Origin: Moraxella sp035181385
GTDB taxonomy: Bacteria; Pseudomonadota; Gammaproteobacteria; Pseudomonadales; Moraxellaceae
Length of the DNA: 64,000 nt
Reading direction: 5' to 3'
Assembly (NCBI RefSeq): GCF_035181385.1
Contig: NZ_JAXCJK010000001.1
Span: 558,001 to 622,000, forward strand
The notes under the pieces are model-generated. The model had not been told where the DNA came from. It did not search any database and worked only from the letters and a program-made list of their open reading frames with translations. Shown here in pieces: positions 56,311 through 64,000 of the stretch (position 1 is the stretch's first letter; each line of letters starts with the position of its first letter). Position numbers and translations under genes: made by a program.

Positions 56311-57216
56311 ATGCAATATTTGGAACAAATGGCATTATTTGTAGCAGTCATTAAAAACAAAAGTTTTAGCAAAACTGCTCAAAATCTAAATATCCCACAA
56401 TCTACTTTATCTCGCAAAATCAATGAATTAGAAAATCATCTTGGCTTAAAACTCATTCACCGCACCACACGAAAATTGGAACTCACCGAAGCAGGGCAGT
56501 TTTATTTTGAACGAGCGGTGGCGATTGTGGAGGAAACCGAACGCACCCATCAAGCGATGAACGGCCTGAAAATAGAACCAAAGGGTGTGTTAAAACTGTC
56601 AGTCAATAATGAAATTGCTGATTGGCTGATGACGATTTTACCCAAATTTCATCAAAAATACCCCATGATTCAGCTACATATTGATGTATCTGCTCACAAA
56701 ACTGACCTTTTGACAGGGGGTGTGGATATGGTGATACGGGCTGGCACACCCAAAGAAGGTCATTACATCGTCCACCCATTGACCCACACCGCCTTAAATT
56801 TATTTGCTGCCCAAAGTTATCTAGACACATTTGGCATACCCAAAACGCCTGATGAGCTGACCGAGCACTATGGATTGGCATTTATGGGTGTGTCGTCTTG
56901 GACATTGTCCTGCGGTACCAAAACACTAAACACCCACCCCAAAATGCTCTATCACTCCAATAGTTTTCGTTTGCTTGGCGGGCTTGCTAGGCAAGGACTT
57001 GGACTGGCATTATTACCAAACATCACTAATAATACAGACCTTGTGCAGGTACTGCCTGACTGGCAAGGTGAGTCTGTGCCGATTGTGATTTTGACCGCCA
57101 CACGACTTTTGCCAATTAAAGTGCGTTATATGATTGATTTTTTGAAAGAAAATATTGAACAACTAAAAATATTTGGTCAGAATATTGATAGAAAAAATTT
57201 TACAACTGTTGCGTAA
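56311..57216 (+). CDS. LysR-family transcriptional regulator
   Basis: A 301-residue regulator with an N-terminal winged helix-turn-helix (FVAVIKNKSFSKTAQNLNIPQSTLSRKINELENHLGLKL, about 8-47) and a periplasmic-binding-protein-like effector domain. It belongs to the CrgA/DsdC-like branch by the RTTRKLELTEAG motif. The ATG at 56311 gives the canonical start; an open frame from 56158 would add 51 AT-rich-coded residues. It is divergent from the pirin and FMN reductase genes. Confidence 0.9.
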   Translation: MQYLEQMALFVAVIKNKSFSKTAQNLNIPQSTLSRKINELENHLGLKLIHRTTRKLELTEAGQFYFERAVAIVEETERTHQAMNGLKIEPKGVLKLSVNNEIADWLMTILPKFHQKYPMIQLHIDVSAHKTDLLTGGVDMVIRAGTPKEGHYIVHPLTHTALNLFAAQSYLDTFGIPKTPDELTEHYGLAFMGVSSWTLSCGTKTLNTHPKMLYHSNSFRLLGGLARQGLGLALLPNITNNTDLVQVLPDWQGESVPIVILTATRLLPIKVRYMIDFLKENIEQLKIFGQNIDRKNFTTVA

Positions 57217-57253
57217 CACACCAATTTCGTTTCAATTTTTATTTTTAAGGAAA

Positions 57254-57311
57254 CATTATAGCAGGTCATAGCAAATGGGCGAACATCAAACACAAAAAAA
57301 AGCCAAACAAG
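57254..57311 (+). pseudogene. Broken copy of the yebC 5' end
   Basis: These 58 bases match the start of the intact yebC gene (57436 onward) almost base for base, including GCAGGTCATAGCAAATGGGC. However, the start codon ATG is ATA, there is an insertion in an A run, and similarity fades after AAACAAG. It is a relic 182 bases upstream of the real start. Confidence 0.85.
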
Positions 57312-57439
57312 CCTTGGACAGCAAAACCGCCAAATTACGAAGAAATAGACTATAAAAACACAGCGTGCCTTAGATATTGGCAAATTCATTGAAAAATTGT
57401 ATAATAAACTATTTTATTTTAGCAAAATATAGGTGCATT

Positions 57440-58189
57440 ATGGCAGGTCATAGCAAATGGGCGAACATCAAACACAGAAAAGCCAAACAAGACGCCGCAA
57501 AGGGCAAAATTTTTACCAAAATCATTCGTGAGATTGTCTCGGCAAGTAAAGCAGGCGACCCAGACCCCAACGCCAACCCCCGCCTGCGTGCCGTGCTAGA
57601 AAAAGCCAATGCCGCCAATATGACCAAAGATGTCATCAAGCGCGCCATTGAGCGTGGGCAAGGCGGTGGCGAGGGCGACAATGTCCAAGAAATCACCTAC
57701 GAAGGCTATGGCGTGGGCGGTGTGGCGGTGATTGTGGAGACGATGACCGACAATGTCAATCGCACGGTAGGCGAGGTTCGCCACGCATTTAGTAAGCACG
57801 GTGGCAATCTTGGCACGAGTGGTTCGGTGGCGTATTTGTTTAGTAAGCGTGGCGAGATTGTCTTTAATGACACAAGCCTTGAAGACAAAGTGATGGAGAT
57901 TGCCTTAGAAGCTGGGGCAAGCGATATTGAAAATGACGGGATAAGCCTACTTGTGATTACCGAACCCAACGATTTTGGGGCGGTGGTGGACGCTTTGGCA
58001 AATGCAGGACTCAAAGCCGACAGTATGGAGGTTACGATGTCGCCGTCTACGACCGCCGATATTGATAACCTTGACGATGCCCAGCGTGTGCTAAAAATGA
58101 TTGATATGCTTGAAGATTTGGACGATGTGCAAGAAGTCTATACCAATGTCAATTTTAGCGATGATGTGATGCAAGCACTGGATGCGTGA
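57440..58189 (+). CDS. yebC: YebC/PmpR-family protein (TACO1 family)
   Basis: A 249-residue cytoplasmic protein of the YebC family, variously described as a DNA-binding regulator and as a translation factor that relieves ribosome stalling at proline stretches. MAGHSKWANIKHRKAKQDAAKGKIFTK, ANMTKDVIKRAIERGQGG and EGYGVGGVAVIVETMTDN are diagnostic. The ATG at 57440 is the family start. Base composition is strikingly high (40 of 60 bases G or C at 57541-57600) compared with neighbours. A broken copy of its first bases lies just upstream. Confidence 0.95.
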   Translation: MAGHSKWANIKHRKAKQDAAKGKIFTKIIREIVSASKAGDPDPNANPRLRAVLEKANAANMTKDVIKRAIERGQGGGEGDNVQEITYEGYGVGGVAVIVETMTDNVNRTVGEVRHAFSKHGGNLGTSGSVAYLFSKRGEIVFNDTSLEDKVMEIALEAGASDIENDGISLLVITEPNDFGAVVDALANAGLKADSMEVTMSPSTTADIDNLDDAQRVLKMIDMLEDLDDVQEVYTNVNFSDDVMQALDA

Positions 58190-58479
58190 TTTGTTGCGGT
58201 GATGATTGATTGGCTGTGATAAATACAAATTGTCATAGCCAATTTTTGTTTGTAAAAATTCACAAAAATACACCAAGCCATTATTTAAGCCCAATATGGG
58301 TCTATCAAATATTCTAGACCCACCAAAAAGCCATTTACATCATTGTTGCTCAAAAAAGTACAACATTCAACACTGTTTTGGCTTGGCAGATTTATCACAA
58401 CCAAACACCATCAAAAACCAAATACACTGTTAGCCATTCTAATCAAGCCAAGCCTTGATGATTGATATTTAGGAAAATT

Positions 58480-60018
58480 ATGCTCACCCCTACCCTACAC
58501 GCCATATTGCAAGCCACTGTTTATGAAGTGGCACACACCACACCGCTTGACAAAGCCCACAAATTAAGCGAGCGACTGGGCTGTGATATTCGTCTCAAAC
58601 GAGAGGATTTACAGCCTGTGTTTAGCTTTAAATTGCGTGGGGCGTACAACAAAATCAGCCAACTTAGCGATGATGAAAAATCAAAAGGCGTCATTTGTGC
58701 GTCTGCGGGCAACCACGCCCAAGGGGTGGCGTTTTCGGCACACAAATTGGGGCTTAAAAATTTGATTGTGATGCCCAAAACCACCCCAGACATCAAGGTG
58801 CAAGCGGTCAAGGCGTTGGGCGGACAGGTGCTTTTGCACGGCGATAGCTTTGATGATGCCAACCGCTTTGCCCAAACGCTGGCACAACAAGACGGTATGA
58901 CCTACATCGCCCCCTATGACGACCCCCTTGTGATTGCAGGGCAAGGCACGGTGGGGCTAGAATTGGTTCAGCAGTGGCGTGCGGTGGAATATGTGTTTGT
59001 GGCGACAGGCGGTGGCGGACTTTTGGCAGGGGTGGCAGCGTATTTGGGTGCGGTCGCCCCCCACATCAAAGTCGTGGCGGTAGAGCCTGATGGCGCAAGC
59101 TGTCTTAAAGTCGCCCTTGACAATGGCAAACCTGTCAAATTGCCCCAAGTGTCCTTGTTTGCCGATGGCGTGGCGGTGGCACAAATTGGCACAAAACCCT
59201 TTGAAATCATCAATTTAACCAAATCAAACGGCTTGGGCAAATTGATAGAAAACGAGGTGGTTACCTGCACCAATGACGAGATTTGTGCTGCCATCAAGGA
59301 CATTTTTGAGGAAAACCGTGCCATTGTAGAAACGGCAGGGGCGTTGGCGGTGGCAGGCATGAAAAAATTCATCAAAAGCCACAAATTACAAAACAAAAAC
59401 TGCATTGCCATCATTTCAGGGGCGAACATCAACTTTGACCGCTTGCGTTATGTGGCCGAACGCACCGAAATTGGCGAAAACAAAGAGGCGATTTTTGCGG
59501 TCAAATTGCCCGAACAAACAGGGGCATTTTTGGATTTTTGTCGTGTGTTACAAGGGCGTAACATCACCGAGTTCAATTACCGTTTGGACGCCACCAACCC
59601 AAGCACCGCCCAAGTGTTTGTCGGTGTTGCCCTAAAAGAGGGGCAAAACGAGCGTGCCACGATTGCCAAGCGACTGGGCGAAGGCGGTTATGAGGCTTAT
59701 GATTTGACGGACGATGAAACCGCCAAAACCCACATTCGCTATTTGATTGGTGGACACGGTAGGCTGGCTGATGAAAAGCTGTTTCGAGTGATGTTTCCAG
59801 AACGCCCCAACGCCCTGCTTCATTTTTTGGAAAAATTGGGACAAGATTTTAACATCAGCTTGTTTCATTATCGCAATCACGGAGCGGCTGAGGGGCGTGT
59901 GTTGGTGGGCTTGCAAGCGAGTGGCTCATCTGGGCAGATTGTGGATGCACTCACCCACATTGGCTATGAATGCGAGGATTTGAGCGATAATTTGGGTTAT
60001 CAGGTGTTTTTGAAATAA
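58480..60018 (+). CDS. ilvA: Threonine ammonia-lyase, biosynthetic
   Basis: A 512-residue PLP enzyme making 2-oxobutanoate from threonine, the first step of isoleucine synthesis. PLP lysine K51 is in PVFSFKLRGAYNK, and the glycine-rich phosphate loop is ATGGGGLLAGVAAY. The C-terminal 170 residues are two ACT-like regulatory domains, the usual site of isoleucine feedback. AGGA precedes the ATG at 58480. GC content is high (38 of 60 at 58981-59040). A second, truncated copy of its last domain lies 1.4 kb downstream. Confidence 0.96.
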   Translation: MLTPTLHAILQATVYEVAHTTPLDKAHKLSERLGCDIRLKREDLQPVFSFKLRGAYNKISQLSDDEKSKGVICASAGNHAQGVAFSAHKLGLKNLIVMPKTTPDIKVQAVKALGGQVLLHGDSFDDANRFAQTLAQQDGMTYIAPYDDPLVIAGQGTVGLELVQQWRAVEYVFVATGGGGLLAGVAAYLGAVAPHIKVVAVEPDGASCLKVALDNGKPVKLPQVSLFADGVAVAQIGTKPFEIINLTKSNGLGKLIENEVVTCTNDEICAAIKDIFEENRAIVETAGALAVAGMKKFIKSHKLQNKNCIAIISGANINFDRLRYVAERTEIGENKEAIFAVKLPEQTGAFLDFCRVLQGRNITEFNYRLDATNPSTAQVFVGVALKEGQNERATIAKRLGEGGYEAYDLTDDETAKTHIRYLIGGHGRLADEKLFRVMFPERPNALLHFLEKLGQDFNISLFHYRNHGAAEGRVLVGLQASGSSGQIVDALTHIGYECEDLSDNLGYQVFLK

Positions 60019-60033
60019 AAAATAGACTGCAAG

Positions 60034-60366
60034 ATGAATGAAACAAAACAAATCGCCAAACTTGTCATTAAGCTCTTTGTCGTTGGTATAATGATAGTGC
60101 TAATGGATAATTATATCCCTAAGCGTGATTATCATACAATAGACCGTATCGTTTTAATTGCATTGATATTGATTGGCATATTTTTGCTGTTTTTAAATGG
60201 TAAAATCAATCAGATTGCCTACTTTTTATTGGTTTATATTTTGTATCCGCTTTTGTTTTCTTTTGCACTCTTTAAAACTTGGCATTTTTTCATCATAATG
60301 AGTACCACATTGACTATTATGAATATTGAACAAATCATTGGTTTTTTAAAAACTGTTAAAAAATAA
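60034..60366 (+). CDS. Small hypothetical membrane protein
   Basis: A 110-residue protein with about three hydrophobic segments (residues about 10-26, 36-54 and 62-90) and basic ends. I do not recognise it. It begins 15 bases after ilvA and is followed 21 bases later by another hypothetical gene. Its base composition is low in GC, in sharp contrast to ilvA. Confidence 0.6.
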   Translation: MNETKQIAKLVIKLFVVGIMIVLMDNYIPKRDYHTIDRIVLIALILIGIFLLFLNGKINQIAYFLLVYILYPLLFSFALFKTWHFFIIMSTTLTIMNIEQIIGFLKTVKK

Positions 60367-60387
60367 AAGGGAGCGATAAGGATAACA

Positions 60388-60906
60388 ATGCAATTATCAC
60401 AGACCACCAAAGTCGCCACCAAAACCACTGTGATGCCAAAACACATCGCCAGCGACTGTGTCAAATTTTATAAAATCGCCTATCGCTTGCGTTATTTTGT
60501 ATGGGTAGCATTGCCTATTATTTTTTATATCCTATGGCAAATAGATGAAAAGTTTTTAAGAATGTGGGGCTTATGGATTTTTATCACGCTGATAATCCAA
60601 AAAGGCCTACCCATCAACCAAACCATTTTAAAATTTTGTGAAACAGTCAGCGATACACCCACTCATCTTGTGGTTACCCAAAATAGCACAAAAATTTGCG
60701 TAGATTATGATAATATTCAACGCGTTGATTATCTGTTTGGGTGGGGGTGGCTTAATTGTTATTATGTCAAAATTACCCTAAAAACGCCTTGGCAGATTGG
60801 CAATCATATTTATTTTGTCGCTTGGCAGGATATTAACAACCGACAAAAAAGCAGTGAAACTTTGGCGTGGATTGACAGGCTACAAACCATCATCAATAAA
60901 AATTGA
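60388..60906 (+). CDS. Hypothetical membrane protein
   Basis: A 172-residue protein. A polar N-terminus is followed by two membrane segments (about 35-55 and 62-80) and a soluble C-terminal domain with strand-like PTHLVVTQNSTKICVDYDNIQRVDY. The two-segment hairpin plus small beta domain recalls bacterial PH-domain-like membrane proteins, but I cannot assign a family. GGGAGCGATAAGGATAAC precedes the ATG at 60388. Confidence 0.6.
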   Translation: MQLSQTTKVATKTTVMPKHIASDCVKFYKIAYRLRYFVWVALPIIFYILWQIDEKFLRMWGLWIFITLIIQKGLPINQTILKFCETVSDTPTHLVVTQNSTKICVDYDNIQRVDYLFGWGWLNCYYVKITLKTPWQIGNHIYFVAWQDINNRQKSSETLAWIDRLQTIINKN

Positions 60907-60969
60907 CAATGCACTGCTTATTTTGGTATAAAGTAGCACTTTTTATCACAAATCAATTATTTATTTTTT

Positions 60970-61038
60970 ATGCAAACACCACCAAACCCACCAAACAAAG
61001 TCCGTAGAGCCTTACAAAAATTTAAAGACGGTTTTTAG
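60970..61038 (+). other. Possible 22-residue small ORF
   Basis: ATG at 60970 opens a short proline- and lysine-rich frame ending KFKDGF. No ribosome-binding site is convincing. It may be a relic of a longer gene. Confidence 0.2.
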
Positions 61039-61157
61039 TATATTTAGTAATGCTTGTCTATTTGGTAAAATGTGATAAAATAATTGGCTTTTTTGATAAA
61101 AACCAAACTTTTATTTATCAAAATTATCATTAAATAAAAATAATTTTAGGTTGTACA

Positions 61158-61400
61158 ATGAAAAAATTACCCGCCAAAGCCCTAAAATTTGCTTTTCCTT
61201 TTGTTTTGTCGCTTATGATGAGCGGGGTCATTTCGCTTGTCAATGTTGTACGCATTGTTGGTTTTCACGATGGGTTACTTTCTCGCTGGCTTTTGGCGTG
61301 GGCGATTTCTTGGGCGATTGCCTTTCCGACCGTGTTTGTTGTGATGCCCATTGCTCGCAAAGTGGTGGGGCTTTTTGTTGAGATGCCCCCTACCGCATAG
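61158..61400 (+). CDS. DUF2798-family small membrane protein
   Basis: An 80-residue protein with two membrane segments (about 12-32 and 43-65). FPFVLSLMMSGVISLVNVVRIVG and WLLAWAISWAIAFPTVFVVMPIARKVV match the DUF2798 pattern of duplicated half-units ending in arginine/lysine. Its function is unknown. It lies between ilvA and the truncated ilvA copy. Confidence 0.75.
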   Translation: MKKLPAKALKFAFPFVLSLMMSGVISLVNVVRIVGFHDGLLSRWLLAWAISWAIAFPTVFVVMPIARKVVGLFVEMPPTA

Positions 61401-61448
61401 GATTTTTTTGTTTTATTTTAAAGAGTAAAAAAATACTACCAAATTCTA

Positions 61449-61846
61449 TTTTGGATTTTTGTCGCAAATTAGAAGGGCGAAACATTACCGAGTTTAATTA
61501 CAGACTGGACAAAAGCCGTCCTGATGTCGCCCAAGTGTTTGTGGGCGTGGCACTAAAAGACGCCTGTGAGCGGACGCACATTGTCAATCACTTAAACGAC
61601 ACAGGCTATCCTTCGTTTGATTTGACCGACGATGAAATTGCCAAAACGCACATTCGCTATTTGATTGGCGGACACGCACGCTTGGCGGACGAAAAGCTGT
61701 TTCGGGTGGTGTTTCCTGAACGCCCCAACGCTCTTTTGCATTTTTTGGAGAAATTGGGGCAAGATATTGTGGACGCACTGACCGATATTGGCTATGATTG
61801 CGAAGAGCTGACCGACAATTTGGGGTATCAGGTGTTTTTAAAGTAA
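61449..61846 (+). pseudogene. Truncated second copy of the ilvA 3' end
   Basis: From LDFCRKLEGRNITEFNYRLD to the last residues NLGYQVFLK this matches the C-terminal ACT region of IlvA (59529-60018). About 30 residues between LEKLGQD and IVDALT are missing in frame, probably by slippage between two AGAT repeats. There is no start codon or ribosome-binding site and no catalytic domain, so it is a relic. The two copies differ at many codons, so it is not a recent duplication. Confidence 0.88.
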
Positions 61847-61872
61847 CATTCAAGCAAGCTAAAAAAAACAAA

Positions 61873-61898
61873 AAAGACAGGCTTAACAGTTTGTCTTT
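61873..61898. terminator. Weak terminator after the ilvA relic
   Basis: AAAGACA and TGTCTTT (arms 61873-61879 and 61892-61898) with a 12-base loop and flanking A and T runs. Confidence 0.45.
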
Positions 61899-61972
61899 CT
61901 TACTCATTTTTTGGTCAAACCTAGACAAATACACTTGGTAAGCCTTATGAGTTAAGTTTGGCAAATATCAAT

Positions 61973-63298
61973 CTAATTGCTCCGACCGTTCAGCAAATTT
62001 TTAATCGGCATCACCACTTTAAAAATACTACCGACATTTTTTTGACTATCAATCTGCAACACACCACCATAATGGGCAATGGCGTGTTTGGCGATGGCAA
62101 GCCCAAGTCCACTACCGCCTGTCTTACGACTTCTGCCCTTATCTACTCGATAAAATCTCTCAGTCAAATGCACCAGATGTTCGCCATCAATACCCTCACC
62201 ATCATCCTTAACAAAAAAGACAATTTCTTTATCTATTGACAGATGAATATCAATGTTTGTGCCACTGTCGGTGTGGCGAATGGCATTAAAGATGAGATTG
62301 CTAAACACACTATACAGCTCTTTTTGCATACCATCAACCCAGATGTCAGGAGCGATGTTAGCATGAATATGATGTGTTTTACCAAGCATTAATGCCTCTT
62401 GATAAATACTAATCATCATGTCAGACAGATTGACAGGCACAGTATCCTCTGGTGGTTTTTCTTCATTTTCTAAGCGAGAGAGTGTTAAAAGTCCCTCTAT
62501 GAGATCAAGCATTCGTGCGGATTCTTTTTGCATTAAGCCCACAAACTCAAGCTGTAAATTACGGTCAAGCTCATGATCATTCAGCATTTCCAAAAACCCT
62601 TGAATCACAGTCAAAGGCGTGCGAAGTTCATGGCTAACATTGGCAATGAAGTTATTTTTGGAAATGTTTAGTTTTTCGTTGGCACTGACATCATGAGCAA
62701 TGAGCATGGTGGCGTTTGATTCTATGGGAATTAAGGTAATTTGTAGCGTTGTTTGACCTAAGGTTAGCTTGGTTTTGATGTCTTGTTTGGGGTTTTGTGG
62801 CTGGGTGAGCTTAGCATGGTGATTGTCCAAAAAGTCAGAAAAACCCTCATCATTCACCTGCTCTTTAAAAGACAATTTAAGGTTATCTGGGCGAAAATAT
62901 TGTATCGCCCTCTCGTTTTGCCATTCAATCCGCCCTTTTTTATTTAGGATAATCACCGCACTTGGGAAACCTGCGATGATGCGGTTTAGCCTTTGTACTT
63001 CAAGAGTCAGTCGCTCTTTATGCCTATCTTGGCGATTTTGATTTTCAAAGATTTTATCAAAGATCACTTGCCAGCCACCAAACTCACGCCCTGTACGCCC
63101 ACCTGATAAGGTAATGGGCTGTTTGGTGTCAGTCATCAACCATTTGCTAAGGCGTGATAAATTAATGCTATGATACACACCCCATAAGCCCAGCACCACA
63201 CACGCAAGTGATAAGCCTAGCACCTTGTCTGCCAACATACAGCCAAATACCAAGGCAAACAAAGCAAAACCAATAGCAAAAATACACTGCCACATCAA
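61973..63298 (-). CDS. phoR: Phosphate regulon sensor histidine kinase PhoR
   Basis: A 441-residue membrane kinase. Two adjacent N-terminal hydrophobic segments (about 2-20 and 27-45) anchor it. A PAS-like domain (about 105-205) precedes the phospho-acceptor histidine H223 in NVSHELRTPLTVIQGFLEML. The ATP-binding domain contains FNAIRHTDSG, DDGEGI and GGSGLGLAIAKH. The start overlaps the phoB stop by four bases. No long periplasmic loop exists, consistent with PhoR sensing phosphate through the Pst system. Confidence 0.93.
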   Translation of the reverse strand: MMWQCIFAIGFALFALVFGCMLADKVLGLSLACVVLGLWGVYHSINLSRLSKWLMTDTKQPITLSGGRTGREFGGWQVIFDKIFENQNRQDRHKERLTLEVQRLNRIIAGFPSAVIILNKKGRIEWQNERAIQYFRPDNLKLSFKEQVNDEGFSDFLDNHHAKLTQPQNPKQDIKTKLTLGQTTLQITLIPIESNATMLIAHDVSANEKLNISKNNFIANVSHELRTPLTVIQGFLEMLNDHELDRNLQLEFVGLMQKESARMLDLIEGLLTLSRLENEEKPPEDTVPVNLSDMMISIYQEALMLGKTHHIHANIAPDIWVDGMQKELYSVFSNLIFNAIRHTDSGTNIDIHLSIDKEIVFFVKDDGEGIDGEHLVHLTERFYRVDKGRSRKTGGSGLGLAIAKHAIAHYGGVLQIDSQKNVGSIFKVVMPIKNLLNGRSN

Positions 63299-63990
63299 GC
63301 GTTACCACCCTTATCATCAAAAGCATAGCCTACGCCACGCACTGTCTGCACATAGTCAGCCACACCACCTATCTCAAGCTCACGCCTTAACCGCCTGATA
63401 TGCACATCAACCGTGCGTTCCTCAATAAAAATATGGTCGCCCCACACAAGGTCAAGCAGCTCTGTACGGCTATAAATCCGTCCTGTATGCGTCATAAAAA
63501 AATGCAAGAGTTTAAATTCGGTCGGTCCAAAGTGAATGGTCGTACCGTCCACAACAGCAGTGCGGTCAACAGGATTTAGCACAAGTTTACCCACCTTGAC
63601 CGTATGATCGGTCTTGTGTGGTGTACGGCGGCGTAAGAGTGCTTTAATACGAGCAATCAGCTCTCGTGGACTAAATGGCTTGGTGATGTAATCATCTGCC
63701 CCCATACCCAACCCCAACTCCATATCCGCCTCCTCACCTCGTGCGGTCAGCATAATGATGGGTAAGTCTTTGGTGCGTGTGTCTGTGCGTAGTACTTGGG
63801 CAAATTCTACACCCGAAATCCCTCCAAGCATCCAATCAAGTAGCACCACATCAGGCAGTTTATCATTGATGATTTGCTGTGCCTCCTCGGCACTTTGACT
63901 TAAAATCACCTCAAATCCTGCCTGCTCCAAAGCAAACTGTATCAGTCTTTGGATAGGCAATTCGTCCTCAACAACCAGTATGTTTGGCAT
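63295..63990 (-). CDS. phoB: Phosphate regulon response regulator PhoB
   Basis: A 231-residue OmpR-family regulator. The receiver domain has the phospho-acceptor D52 in VVLLDWMLGG, acidic pocket EDE near residue 8, and the TARGEEAD and KPFSPREL motifs. The C-terminal winged helix contains TEFKLLHFFM and VDVHIRRLRREL. Three tandem ATGs (63996, 63993, 63990) are possible; GGGA at the window edge suits the last one best. It is co-transcribed with phoR. Confidence 0.94.
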   Translation of the reverse strand: MPNILVVEDELPIQRLIQFALEQAGFEVILSQSAEEAQQIINDKLPDVVLLDWMLGGISGVEFAQVLRTDTRTKDLPIIMLTARGEEADMELGLGMGADDYITKPFSPRELIARIKALLRRRTPHKTDHTVKVGKLVLNPVDRTAVVDGTTIHFGPTEFKLLHFFMTHTGRIYSRTELLDLVWGDHIFIEERTVDVHIRRLRRELEIGGVADYVQTVRGVGYAFDDKGGNA

Positions 63991-64000
63991 CATCATTCCC

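Noticed and set aside
1..64000. CRISPR arrays, prophage, complete insertion sequences, rRNA genes
   Set aside because: No regularly spaced repeats, transposase or integrase genes with terminal repeats, phage structural genes or rRNA signatures were seen.

Overview
The window looks like an ordinary chromosomal stretch from a Moraxella-like gammaproteobacterium (Moraxellaceae). This rests on AT-rich DNA with A/T-rich intergenic hairpins, the lptD-surA / amgK-murU neighbourhood, petABC followed by sspAB, a trpGDC cluster without trpE, and a Slam (DUF560) outer-membrane protein beside a TbpB-type surface lipoprotein. The species cannot be fixed from sequence reading alone.

Layout. 1-7.8 kb: central carbon metabolism (a long FabG-type reductase cut by the window edge, a divergent thiolase, a CstA-family transporter, a D-lactate dehydrogenase, an acetate/succinate CoA-transferase). 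8.0-11.5 kb: the most accessory-looking locus, a Slam translocator and a large coiled-coil lipoprotein, with a G8 tract upstream. 11.6-20.5 kb: prfB with its programmed +1 frameshift, trmO, fpr, a HIT protein, an orphan protein, then an iclR / YfcC-type transporter / CocE-type hydrolase module. 20.9-27.8 kb: adk, ccmFGHI, a DUF445 protein. 28-36.4 kb: trpGDC, a MarC-family protein, queC, a TetR regulator, an NCS2 permease, a PrxQ-like peroxiredoxin, a glycosyltransferase. 36.4-44.6 kb: a possible small RNA, rplM-rpsI with a leader hairpin, petABC, sspAB, metG, tRNA-Asp and tRNA-Val. 44.8-53.5 kb: envelope genes (murU, amgK, lptD, surA, a lytic transglycosylase, htpX). 53.7-57.2 kb: an ion channel with a zinc ribbon, an FMN reductase, a pirin and a LysR regulator. 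57.2-61.9 kb: a GC-rich yebC-ilvA block bracketed by a broken copy of the yebC start on the left and a broken copy of the ilvA end on the right. 62-64 kb: phoB-phoR.

How the genes work together. AmgK and MurU recycle peptidoglycan sugars, while LptD and SurA build the outer membrane; SurA would normally escort barrels such as LptD and the Slam protein. The Slam protein is expected to flip the neighbouring lipoprotein to the cell surface. CcmFGHI attach haem to c-type cytochromes such as the cytochrome c1 encoded by petC.

The items most worth a second look are the Slam/coiled-coil lipoprotein locus, with its GA-like helical repeats, internal DNA repeats and upstream poly-G tract, and the bracketed yebC-ilvA block, which looks like a scar of allele replacement or insertion. 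No CRISPR array, prophage, complete insertion sequence or rRNA gene was seen.
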